Shown piece by piece: positions 16,474 to 24,464 of a stretch of DNA of 38,842 nt. The first letter of the stretch is position 1. Each line of letters begins with the position of its first letter. This stretch comes from Gaoshiqia sp050298035. Lineage in GTDB: Bacteria > Bacteroidota > Bacteroidia > Bacteroidales > Prolixibacteraceae. A model generated the notes under the pieces. The model was given only the letters and a program-made list of their open reading frames with translations, was not told the DNA's origin and searched no databases. Location: contig JBNKTK010000022.1 in NCBI GenBank assembly GCA_050298035.1, forward strand, positions 1-38,842. The letters run 5' to 3'. Both the position numbers and the translations under genes were made by a program.

Positions 16474-17790
16474 ATGACAAAAGAAGAAAAATATGAACTT
16501 GCCAGATGGGCCATCCAACAAGCGATTAACCAGGGAGCAGACCAGGCAAGTGTTACCATCTCACAAAGCAAAAGCAGCAATGTTGATGTTCGCGAACAGA
16601 AGATCGACACACTAAAGGAAGCCATACAGAGTAGCCTCACCATTCGCCTGTATATTGAGAACAAGTATTCAACATACCGAACAAACCGGCTTGATAAAAC
16701 CGAACTTTCACGTTTCATTGAGCAAGCTATCGCAGGAACCAAATACCTTTCGCCAGACCCGTACCGCTCTCTGCCAGACCCATCGCTTTACTACAAAGGT
16801 GACGGCCCTGATTTGAAAACAATTGACCCGTCGTACGATGGGATTGATCCTAAAACAAAGGTCGACCTTGCTTTTCAGATTGAGAATGAGGTTTACAAGA
16901 AGGATGATCGGATCATCTCAGTCTCCACGAACTATTCGGACAATACCGGCAATATGATCATGGTTACCAGCAATGGATTTGAGGGCGATGCCGAATGGAG
17001 CAGGTTTAGCGCCTTTGCTTCGGTTGCAGTTGACGGAGGCGAAGCACGCCCCAGCGATAGTTGGTACGAGCGGGATATCTTCTTCGACAAACTGAAAAAG
17101 ACAGACATCGGCAAGTTAGCACTTGAAAGGGCTTTACGGAGAATCGGCCAGACCAAGATCGGTTCCGGCAAATACAACATGATCATTGAAAACAAAGTTG
17201 TATCACGGCTTTTCAACCCGCTGATGGATGCCTTGACAGGCCAAAATATCCAACAGAAGAATTCGTTTCTCATTGACAAAATTGGACAGCAAGTTGCTTC
17301 CGAAAAACTGGCACTAACCGACAAACCCTTTATTCCCGGATCTCCAGGCTCTCAGCTATTCGACAATGAAGGATTAGCCTGCAAGGAACGTGTGGTTTTT
17401 GACAAAGGTGTGCTAAAAACCTATTTCATTGACACCTATTACGCAAAGAAACTTGAAACCACACCTACCTCAGGGGAAACAACCAACCTGGTATTCGAAA
17501 CAGGCGACAAAGACCTTAATGGCCTGATGGAAGCCATGGGCAACGGAATACTGGTAACAGGCTTTAACGGAGGTAACACCAATGGCTCAACCGGTGACTT
17601 TTCGTACGGAATCGATGGGTTCCTGATCGAAAACGGAAAAATTGTTAAACCGATATCAGAAATGAATATCAGCGGAAACATGAAGACTTTTTGGATGAAC
17701 CTGGCCGAAGTCGGAAACGATCCGTACCTGCTTTCGTCCCGGCAAACGCCCTCGCTCCTGTTTAGAGATATTGACTTCAGCGGAATTTAG
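16474..17790 (+). CDS. pmbA: TldE/PmbA-type protease subunit
   Basis: 438 residues, the expected partner of TldD. It shares the fold, for example 'VDVREQKIDTLKEAIQ' near the start and 'GSTGDFSYGIDGFLIENGKI' and 'ISEMNISGNMKTFWMNL' near the end, but lacks the HExxxH zinc motif, as expected for the non-catalytic subunit. No signal peptide is visible: the start is charged and helical. It directly follows tldD in what is clearly an operon, closed by a terminator at 17813-17847. Confidence 0.92.
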   Translation: MTKEEKYELARWAIQQAINQGADQASVTISQSKSSNVDVREQKIDTLKEAIQSSLTIRLYIENKYSTYRTNRLDKTELSRFIEQAIAGTKYLSPDPYRSLPDPSLYYKGDGPDLKTIDPSYDGIDPKTKVDLAFQIENEVYKKDDRIISVSTNYSDNTGNMIMVTSNGFEGDAEWSRFSAFASVAVDGGEARPSDSWYERDIFFDKLKKTDIGKLALERALRRIGQTKIGSGKYNMIIENKVVSRLFNPLMDALTGQNIQQKNSFLIDKIGQQVASEKLALTDKPFIPGSPGSQLFDNEGLACKERVVFDKGVLKTYFIDTYYAKKLETTPTSGETTNLVFETGDKDLNGLMEAMGNGILVTGFNGGNTNGSTGDFSYGIDGFLIENGKIVKPISEMNISGNMKTFWMNLAEVGNDPYLLSSRQTPSLLFRDIDFSGI

Positions 17791-17812
17791 TACATTCTTC
17801 AATACAAAAACA

Positions 17813-17847
17813 AAAGACCGTCTCAATACAATCTTGGGACGGTCTTT
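17813..17847. terminator. Bidirectional terminator between tldE and lpxA
   Basis: AAAGACCGTC (17813-17822) pairs with GACGGTCTTT (17838-17847), with a T-rich tail on the plus side and an A-rich start that gives Ts on the minus strand. It serves convergent pmbA and lpxA. Confidence 0.88.
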
Positions 17848-17867
17848 CTTGTTATTTACAGTCGGTC

Positions 17868-18650
17868 CTAATCCGGGAAATATCCACGGATGATACCGCG
17901 TTTTGAGTCTTTCACAAATAACAGGATTTCATCACGTTCTGTTGTTGCAGGCATTTCAGCTTCAATAATTTCGATTGCCTGAGTTGTGTTCAATCCTTTT
18001 TGATAGATATAACGATAAATATCCTGTACTTCACGAATCTTATCATTATTGAAACTTCTTCTTCTCAACCCAATTGAGTTGATCCCCACATACGACAGCG
18101 GTTCACGCCCTGCTTTGATGTACGGAGGCACATCCTTGCGGACCAATGATCCACCGGAGATCATTACATGCGGCCCGATGTGGACAAACTGGTGAATTGC
18201 ACTCATTCCCCCGATGATTGCCCAATCGTCAACAGTTACCTCTCCGGCCAGCTGGGTACTGTTTACCAGGATTACATTGTTCCCAACAATACAATCGTGG
18301 GCAATATGTACATAGGCCATGATCAGACAGTTGCTCCCAATAACTGTTTTCCCGCGGGCAACAGTGCCCCGGTTTACTGTTACACATTCGCGAATGGTTG
18401 TATTGTCACCAATCTCAACAGTTGTGTATTCACCTCTAAACTTCAAATCCTGAGGAACTGCCCCGATAACTGCACCCGGGAAAATCCGGCAGTTTTTGCC
18501 AATTCTCGTTCCCGGCAAAATGGTGGCATTAGAGCCAATTCGGGTTCCTTCCCCAATAACGACATCCTTGTCAATAGTCACAAATGGTTCAATCACCACA
18601 TTGTCGGCCACCTGAGACTCAGGATGTACATAAGCTAATGGTTGTTTCAT
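17868..18650 (-). CDS. lpxA: UDP-N-acetylglucosamine acyltransferase
   Basis: 260 residues, the normal LpxA length. The first two-thirds are hexapeptide repeats of the left-handed beta-helix ('VIGEGTRIGSNATILPGTRI' and so on). The catalytic His lies in the 'AYVHIAHDCIVGNN' stretch, and the C-terminal helical part has the family 'GINSIGLRRRSF'. It puts the first acyl chain on UDP-GlcNAc in lipid A synthesis. It is last in a minus-strand run, 27 bp after lpxC-fabZ, ending at a shared terminator. Confidence 0.96.
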   Translation of the reverse strand: MKQPLAYVHPESQVADNVVIEPFVTIDKDVVIGEGTRIGSNATILPGTRIGKNCRIFPGAVIGAVPQDLKFRGEYTTVEIGDNTTIRECVTVNRGTVARGKTVIGSNCLIMAYVHIAHDCIVGNNVILVNSTQLAGEVTVDDWAIIGGMSAIHQFVHIGPHVMISGGSLVRKDVPPYIKAGREPLSYVGINSIGLRRRSFNNDKIREVQDIYRYIYQKGLNTTQAIEIIEAEMPATTERDEILLFVKDSKRGIIRGYFPD

Positions 18651-18677
18651 CTTATAATTGTTTTCAATCGTTTTTGG

Positions 18678-20066
18678 TTAAGCTTTAACAATTTGTGCCA
18701 TGAATTCGCCTTCGGCAACAACTGTTGACCCAACAAAGCATTGCCCTTTCATGTTAGCAATCCCCCTTCTGATTGGAGTTGTCAACTCCATTTTGAAGAT
18801 CAGGGTATCGCCCGGCACAACTTTTTTCCGGAATTTCACATTATCAATCCGGATAAAATAAGTCGAATATTTTTCTTCGCGGTTGTGCAGTACATATAAC
18901 CCTCCGCACTGCGCCATTGCTTCAACAAGCAAAACTCCCGGCATGACAGGCTCTTCGGGGAAATGTCCCTGAAAGAACGGTTCATTAACGGTTACATTCT
19001 TCACCCCAATAATATAATCGTCAGTAATCTCGGTGACTTTATCCACCAACAAAAAAGGGAAACGGTGAGGCAAAAACTTTTTAATCCCACTTACGTCCAA
19101 CACCGGCTCTTTATCCGGGTTGTAAGAAGGAATTCCGTTTTTTGATTTCTGTTTTTGAATCTCTTTCTTCAACAATTTTGCAAACTCGGTATTCACAGTG
19201 TGTCCGGGTTTGGTAGCAATGATGCGCCCTTTTACGCGCATTCCGGCCAAGCTCAGGTCACCAATTACATCAAGCAATTTATGACGGGCACACTCATTGT
19301 CGAACTGCAAATCAAGGTTATTCAAGATGCCTTGGTTTGCACTCACGTCAACCCGTTTGTGATGAAACAGATCGGCCAAACGATCCAGTTCTTCCTGTTT
19401 CACCTCGCAATCCATGATCACAATCGCATTATCCAGATCTCCTCCCTTCACCAGGTTGTTCTGCAATAAAAATTCCAACTCACGAAGGAATACAAAGGTA
19501 CGGCAGGAAGAAATTTCAGTTCTAAAATCGCTCAATCTGTCCAGCGATGCAAACTGGTTGTTCAACACACTTGAGTTGAATGAGATCAACACATTCAGGC
19601 TATATTCATCATCCGGAAGAGCAATAATTTCCGATCCGGTTTTTGGGTCTTTGTATACAATCTTTTCTTTTACAACCAGGTACTCACGCTCTGCATCCTG
19701 CTCAACGATCCCACATTTTTCAATGGCTTCTACGTAATACCGGGAGCTTCCGTCCAGGATTGGCATTTCCTGATTATCTACTTCAATCAGCACGTTGTCC
19801 AAATCCATCCCGACAAGTGCGGCCAAAGCATGCTCGATTGTGCTCAAGCGTGCATCACCTTTTGCAATTACAGTCCCACGGGACGTATCAACCACAAGCG
19901 AGGCATCAGCCTCCAGAATTGGTTGACCTTCCAGGTCAACCCGTTTAAATTTAAATCCATGATTTTCAGGCGCAGGCTTAAATACTGCATTCACCTGACA
20001 ACTGGTATGTAAACCTTTACCGCTAAGAGAAAACTCTTGTGCTAAAGTTTTTTGTTTCACTGTCAT
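18678..20066 (-). CDS. lpxC/fabZ: Bifunctional LpxC deacetylase / FabZ dehydratase fusion
   Basis: About 462 residues from ATG 20066; the frame also has a GTG two codons earlier (20072), judged less likely. Residues ~1-300 are LpxC: 'SLSGKGLHT', the zinc His in 'TIEHALAAL' and 'HKLLDVIGDLSL' with His and Asp ligands, plus 'MPILDGSSRYYVE'. Residues ~310-462 are FabZ: 'FLPHRFPFLLVDKV' with the catalytic His and 'GHFPEEPVMPGVLLVEAMAQ' with the catalytic Glu. Fusion of the lipid A deacetylase with the 3-hydroxyacyl-ACP dehydratase is a known Bacteroidota arrangement, which supports the taxonomic call. It lies between lpxD (20 bp) and lpxA (27 bp). Confidence 0.97.
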   Translation of the reverse strand: MTVKQKTLAQEFSLSGKGLHTSCQVNAVFKPAPENHGFKFKRVDLEGQPILEADASLVVDTSRGTVIAKGDARLSTIEHALAALVGMDLDNVLIEVDNQEMPILDGSSRYYVEAIEKCGIVEQDAEREYLVVKEKIVYKDPKTGSEIIALPDDEYSLNVLISFNSSVLNNQFASLDRLSDFRTEISSCRTFVFLRELEFLLQNNLVKGGDLDNAIVIMDCEVKQEELDRLADLFHHKRVDVSANQGILNNLDLQFDNECARHKLLDVIGDLSLAGMRVKGRIIATKPGHTVNTEFAKLLKKEIQKQKSKNGIPSYNPDKEPVLDVSGIKKFLPHRFPFLLVDKVTEITDDYIIGVKNVTVNEPFFQGHFPEEPVMPGVLLVEAMAQCGGLYVLHNREEKYSTYFIRIDNVKFRKKVVPGDTLIFKMELTTPIRRGIANMKGQCFVGSTVVAEGEFMAQIVKA

Positions 20067-20086
20067 TATCACTTGTTTATCCGAAA

Positions 20087-21133
20087 CTACTCTCCGTTGA
20101 GTTTCGCTTTCAATTCTTTCAATTCTTTCTGCAAATCATTTACCTGTTCGCGCAATTCGGGCAAGCGTCGGTAAACAACATAGGCTTTTAGCGCCCGGTC
20201 ATGGTCCATTGCCGGGGCTCCCAGAACAATTTTCCCGGATTTAATACTGTTTGAAACACCGGCCATTGCACCAATTGTTACATTGTCGCCAATTGTGAGG
20301 TGGCCTGCAACTCCAACCTGACCGGCAAAGACACAGTTTTTCCCGACTTTTGTTGAACCGGCTATTCCGGTCAACGCTGCCATCACTGTATTTTCGCCAA
20401 CTTCACAGTTATGTGCAATCTGAACCAGGTTGTCCAGTTTTGCTCCCTTCCGAATAACAGTTGATCCCATGGTCGCACAATCAATAGTTGTGTTGGCACC
20501 AATCTCAACGTTATCTTCAATAATTACATTACCAACCTGAGGAATTTTCTTGTATGACCCATCTTCTGTTGGGGCAAATCCAAACCCGTCAGAACCGATA
20601 ACAGCTCCGGCATGAATAATACAGTTTGAGCCAATCACGGTATCATCGTATATTTTAGCTCCCGCGTAGATCGTGGTATTCTCACCAATCTTCACGTTAC
20701 TGCCAACAAATACATGAGGGTAAATTTTTGTTTTATTCCCGATTGTCGTGTTTGCTCCGATATAAGCAAAGGCACCTACATAAAGCCCTTCACCTGTTTT
20801 TGCAGTTGAATCGATAAAGGAAGGTTGCTCGACACCACTTTTTTGCACTTTGGCCTGCTCATACAAATCCAGCAATGAGGCAAATGCCTGGTAGGCATCA
20901 TCCACCCGGATGAGGGTAGTTTTTACCGGTTGTTCCGGCACAAAATCTCTATTGACCAGGACAATTGAGGCTTCTGTTTCATAGATGTACTTTTCATACT
21001 TCGGGTTGGCCAAAAAAGCCAGGGTCCCCGGTTTTCCATCTTCAATTTTTGAAACATTACTTACGCTAACATTTTCATCACCTTCAACTGTTCCATGCAG
21101 AAACTCAGCGATGTTGAGTGCTTTAAATTTCAT
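20087..21133 (-). CDS. lpxD: UDP-3-O-(3-hydroxyacyl)glucosamine N-acyltransferase
   Basis: 348 residues from ATG 21133; the open frame reaches 21205, but the extra 24 residues overlap the upstream stop region and lack family similarity. The N-terminal UDP-sugar domain starts 'MKFKALNIAEFLHGTVEGDE'. A long hexapeptide beta-helix follows, with the catalytic His in 'LVQIAHNCEVGEN', and a C-terminal coiled helix ('LREQVNDLQKELKELKAKL'). It adds the N-linked acyl chain in lipid A synthesis. It follows the HD gene by 37 bp. Confidence 0.96.
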   Translation of the reverse strand: MKFKALNIAEFLHGTVEGDENVSVSNVSKIEDGKPGTLAFLANPKYEKYIYETEASIVLVNRDFVPEQPVKTTLIRVDDAYQAFASLLDLYEQAKVQKSGVEQPSFIDSTAKTGEGLYVGAFAYIGANTTIGNKTKIYPHVFVGSNVKIGENTTIYAGAKIYDDTVIGSNCIIHAGAVIGSDGFGFAPTEDGSYKKIPQVGNVIIEDNVEIGANTTIDCATMGSTVIRKGAKLDNLVQIAHNCEVGENTVMAALTGIAGSTKVGKNCVFAGQVGVAGHLTIGDNVTIGAMAGVSNSIKSGKIVLGAPAMDHDRALKAYVVYRRLPELREQVNDLQKELKELKAKLNGE

Positions 21134-21170
21134 ATTTATTTTCTTGGCGCCGTGCAAAAATAGGTTTAAA

Positions 21171-22487
21171 TTACTTAATGTCCAATTCTTTCGGATAGCA
21201 GACAAAATATTTTCTTACGGTCTCAGATAAACTCGACAGGTTAATATCCGAGGCCTCATGCAGCTCACTTACTTTCTTGTTTTTTAAAAGAATATTAATC
21301 TTGTCGTCACCCGATGCATAAGCGCTGTTCGTAATTGAATCCTGAACCAGGAAATAACCAACTTCCTCTTCTGAAATATTAAAATGGGAGATGATCCGTT
21401 CCCGTAATAAGTCAATCTTTTTCGGAGGGAAAGGCTTGTTGTCGATTTTTATGCGGTATAATTTTCTGCTTATCAGGCTCGAGGACAGGTAAGCAAGGAT
21501 TTTATCATCGCTGTATTGCCAGTGTTTTATCGAAGCAAACAGATCATTGTCATCCAACTCCGCAAAAACCGAAAGTAACGATCTGCCTAGAAAAACTTCT
21601 CCCGACAAGAAATGCTCAATCGTTATTTTATTTTCAAGAAAAACAGATAAGGCCGGAGTTGCAAATACACTTTTCCCCTCCAGAACCAATTCCTTTGCCC
21701 GCTTGAGGACATTTACCAATAAATGCTCAGCCGACAAAACTGTTTTATGCAAATAAACCTGCCAGTACATCAACCGGCGGGCAATCAGAAATTTTTCAAT
21801 TGAATAAATGCCTTTTGCCTCAACAACCAGCTCATCATTCCGGACATCCAGCATTTTTATGATCCTGTCCGATCCGATCATACCTTCAATTACACCGGAA
21901 TAGAAACTATCCCGTCGCAAATAGTCGAGCCGGTCCATGTCCAACTGGCTGGCCACCAATTGATGCAAAAAGTGCTTGCGATATTCATTCTTAAAAATAG
22001 AAATCGCCAAACTTAACCTACCGTCAAACTGTCGGTTAAGGTCTTCCATGAGCAAAGCCGAAACCTGCTCATGCGAAATCCCACTCACGATTGAGTGTTC
22101 TAAGGCATGAGAAAAAGGCCCGTGCCCAATATCGTGCAACAAAATGGCAACCGTAACAGCCTCGGCTTCTTCCTTCGATATTTTCACGCCTTTCATCTGT
22201 AAAACAGAAATTGCCGACCGCATCAGGTAAACCGCCCCGATGGCGTGCTCGAACCGGGTGTGGTTTGCCCCGGGGAAGACAATACATGACAACCCCAGCT
22301 GTTTGATTCTTCGTAAACGCTGAAAATAAGGATGTTCGATTAAATCAAAGATTAATTCGGACTGAATGGTGATAAACCCGAAAACCGGGTCGTTGATAAT
22401 CTTTTTCTTATTTGTTTTCAAGCCTTTCTGCTGTCTTCGGTTGATTTTGAACGGGACAAATTTAAAAAACTTTTCCATTCCACTCAT
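21171..22487 (-). CDS. HD-domain phosphohydrolase (SAMHD1/dGTPase-like family)
   Basis: 438 residues. The HD metal site is visible: 'NHTRFEHAIGAVYLM', then 'ILLHDIGHGPFSHALEH', and a later Asp in 'LDMDRLDYLRRDSFYSGV'. These fit the deoxynucleotide triphosphohydrolase-like group, though substrates of such stand-alone bacterial members are mostly untested. It is first in the minus-strand run leading into lpxD, a neighbourhood I associate with other Bacteroidota. Alternative ATG at 22478. Divergent from rimP. No promoter recognised on its side. Confidence 0.87.
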   Translation of the reverse strand: MSGMEKFFKFVPFKINRRQQKGLKTNKKKIINDPVFGFITIQSELIFDLIEHPYFQRLRRIKQLGLSCIVFPGANHTRFEHAIGAVYLMRSAISVLQMKGVKISKEEAEAVTVAILLHDIGHGPFSHALEHSIVSGISHEQVSALLMEDLNRQFDGRLSLAISIFKNEYRKHFLHQLVASQLDMDRLDYLRRDSFYSGVIEGMIGSDRIIKMLDVRNDELVVEAKGIYSIEKFLIARRLMYWQVYLHKTVLSAEHLLVNVLKRAKELVLEGKSVFATPALSVFLENKITIEHFLSGEVFLGRSLLSVFAELDDNDLFASIKHWQYSDDKILAYLSSSLISRKLYRIKIDNKPFPPKKIDLLRERIISHFNISEEEVGYFLVQDSITNSAYASGDDKINILLKNKKVSELHEASDINLSSLSETVRKYFVCYPKELDIK

Positions 22488-22550
22488 TCAATCAGCCAAC
22501 GCACACCAATTCTGAAACAACTTTTTACTGAGAATCATTCACTTCCACAT

Positions 22551-22581
22551 TTTGTGGTTTAAATAGATTTTCTTAATTTTG
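22551..22581 (+). promoter_or_regulatory. Promoter of rimP-nusA-infB (Bacteroidota consensus)
   Basis: TTTG (22551-22554), exactly 19 bases, then TAATTTTG (22574-22581): a perfect match to TTTG, 19 bases, TAnnTTTG. Predicted start of transcription is about 22588, giving a leader of about 50 bases that contains the hairpin at 22606-22630. Confidence 0.85.
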
Positions 22582-22605
22582 CGCTGACAATTAAACGAAA
22601 CCACC

Positions 22606-22634
22606 AATAGGGGACCTGAAGTCCCCTATTTTAT
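22606..22634 (+). terminator. Terminator-like hairpin in the rimP leader (possible attenuator)
   Basis: AATAGGGGAC (22606-22615) and GTCCCCTATT (22621-22630) form a perfect 10-bp stem around CTGAA, followed by TTTA. It lies after the predicted transcription start and only 9 bp before the rimP ATG, so it is inside the leader rather than at the end of an upstream gene (the upstream gene is divergent). Confidence 0.65.
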
Positions 22635-22639
22635 TAGCC

Positions 22640-23107
22640 ATGCTTATGATCGACCGGAACATCATAATTCAATTGATAGAAGATAAACTGACTGAAGACC
22701 AGTTTATCGTTGAAGTGGAAATTAGCCCGGCAAACCAGATATCGATTCTACTTGACAGTGAAGAAGGTATCACCATTGATCATTGTGTGCAAATCAGCCG
22801 TCAGGTTGAAGGTAACCTGGACCGGGAGAACGAAGATTTCGAATTACAGGTTTCATCGGCAGGACTGGGACAACCATTTAAAGTTTTCCGGCAGTTTGTG
22901 AAAAACACGGGAAAAGAAGTGGACGTTGTCCTAAAGACAGGTGTCAAGCTCGAAGGAATCCTGAAATCAGTAAGTGAGTCGGGGTTTGAACTTGAAACCT
23001 CCAAAATGGAGAAACCTGAAGGGAAAAAGAAAAAAGAACTGGTAACACAGTTGCACAAAATTTCGTTTGACGAAGCAAAAACAGTTAAAAACATTATAAA
23101 ATTCTAA
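22640..23107 (+). CDS. rimP: Ribosome maturation factor RimP
   Basis: 155 residues. The N-terminal alpha/beta domain has 'ITIDHCVQISRQVEGNLD' and 'FELQVSSAGLGQPFK', which match the RimP 'CV..SR' and 'LEVSSPGLDRPL' signatures. The C-terminal SH3-like part has 'DVVLKTGVKLEGILKS'. It assists late assembly of the 30S subunit. It is first gene of the rimP-nusA-infB operon, with 12 bp to nusA. Starts at 22640 or 22646 are both possible; the hairpin ends just before either. Confidence 0.95.
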   Translation: MLMIDRNIIIQLIEDKLTEDQFIVEVEISPANQISILLDSEEGITIDHCVQISRQVEGNLDRENEDFELQVSSAGLGQPFKVFRQFVKNTGKEVDVVLKTGVKLEGILKSVSESGFELETSKMEKPEGKKKKELVTQLHKISFDEAKTVKNIIKF

Positions 23108-23119
23108 AACTGGGGCAAG

Positions 23120-24355
23120 ATGGATAATATTAATCTTATCGATACCTTTTCCGAATTTAAAGACCTGAAGAATATTGACCGGGTCACCATGATGAGTGTT
23201 CTCGAAGACGTTTTCAGAAACGTTTTACAGAAAACTTACGGAACTGATGAGAACTTTGATATCATTATCAATATTGATAAAGGCGACTTTGAGATTTGGC
23301 GGAACAGAATCGTCGTGGAAGACAGTGAAATTTCTGATCCGAACACTCAAATAACACTGACCGCGGCCAAGAAAATTGACGACGACTACGAGGTTGGAGA
23401 AGAAGTTACCGATGAAGTGAAGCTGAAGGATTTTGGAAGAAGGGCCATTTTAAACTTGCGCCAGAACCTGGCAAGCCGGATTCTTGAACTTGAGAAAGAT
23501 CACATCTACAATAAATATAAAAGCAAAATCGGTGACATTGTTACCGGCGAAGTATACCAGGTTTGGAAAAAGGAAATCCTGATCCTTGACGATGAGGGAA
23601 ATGAACTGATCCTTCCCAAGCAGGAACAAATACCAACCGACTACTTCCGCAAAGGCGATACGCTGCGTGCTGTGGTTTACAAAGTTGAATTGCGGAACAA
23701 CAATCCGTTGATTATCCTGTCGCGGACATCTCCGGTCTTCCTCGAACGCCTGTTTGAACTGGAAGTCCCTGAAATTTTCGATGGTTTGATCACCATTAAA
23801 AAGATTGTTCGCGTACCTGGCGAACGGGCAAAAGTAGCGGTGGAGTCATACGACGAACGGATTGACCCGGTTGGTGCATGTGTCGGGATGAAAGGTTCGC
23901 GTATTCACGGAATCGTGCGTGAACTTCGCAATGAGAACATTGATGTGATCAACTTCTCCAACAACCTGCAGCTGTTCATCCAGCGGGCACTAAACCCGGC
24001 GAAAATATCTTCGATCAAGATACACGAAGACACCAAACGGGCCGATGTTTATTTGAAACCGGATGAAGTTTCCCTGGCTATCGGGAAAGGTGGTCTGAAT
24101 ATCAGACTGGCCAGCCAGCTTTCTGGTTACGAGATTGATGTTTACCGAGAAATGGCTGCCGACGAAGAAGATGTGAACCTGGATGAATTTGCTGATGAAA
24201 TCGAGGGCTGGATACTGGATGAATTGAAAGCCATTGGATGCGACACGGCTAAAAACGTATTGAGTTTGAGCCGTAATGACCTGATCAAAAGAACAGACCT
24301 GGAAGAAGAAACAATTGATGAATTGCTGAGAATTCTTCGTTCCGAGTTCGAATAA
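23120..24355 (+). CDS. nusA: Transcription termination/antitermination factor NusA
   Basis: 411 residues. Domains in order: N-terminal RNA-polymerase-binding domain (~1-130), S1 domain (starting near 'GDIVTGEVYQVWKKEILIL'), and two KH domains ('ACVGMKGSRIHGIVREL' and 'SLAIGKGGLNIRLASQL'), followed by a short acidic and helical tail. It lacks the long double acidic repeats of E. coli NusA, as expected outside Gammaproteobacteria. It binds RNA polymerase and nascent RNA and modulates pausing and termination, so a hairpin in its own operon leader could be a feedback point. It lies between rimP and infB. Confidence 0.97.
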   Translation: MDNINLIDTFSEFKDLKNIDRVTMMSVLEDVFRNVLQKTYGTDENFDIIINIDKGDFEIWRNRIVVEDSEISDPNTQITLTAAKKIDDDYEVGEEVTDEVKLKDFGRRAILNLRQNLASRILELEKDHIYNKYKSKIGDIVTGEVYQVWKKEILILDDEGNELILPKQEQIPTDYFRKGDTLRAVVYKVELRNNNPLIILSRTSPVFLERLFELEVPEIFDGLITIKKIVRVPGERAKVAVESYDERIDPVGACVGMKGSRIHGIVRELRNENIDVINFSNNLQLFIQRALNPAKISSIKIHEDTKRADVYLKPDEVSLAIGKGGLNIRLASQLSGYEIDVYREMAADEEDVNLDEFADEIEGWILDELKAIGCDTAKNVLSLSRNDLIKRTDLEEETIDELLRILRSEFE

Positions 24356-24464
24356 GGATTAAACTAAAAATAACCTTCTTCCTGTCAGGTTTTAAATAAT
24401 TTGAGTAAAATTGCATGGTATTTCCTGCAACGCTTTGTAGAAGATAAAAAAACAGATTGGTTAT

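Noticed and set aside
21134..21205. N-terminal extension of the lpxD frame
   Set aside because: Overlaps the end of the HD gene and is not like LpxD; ATG 21133 gives the family start.
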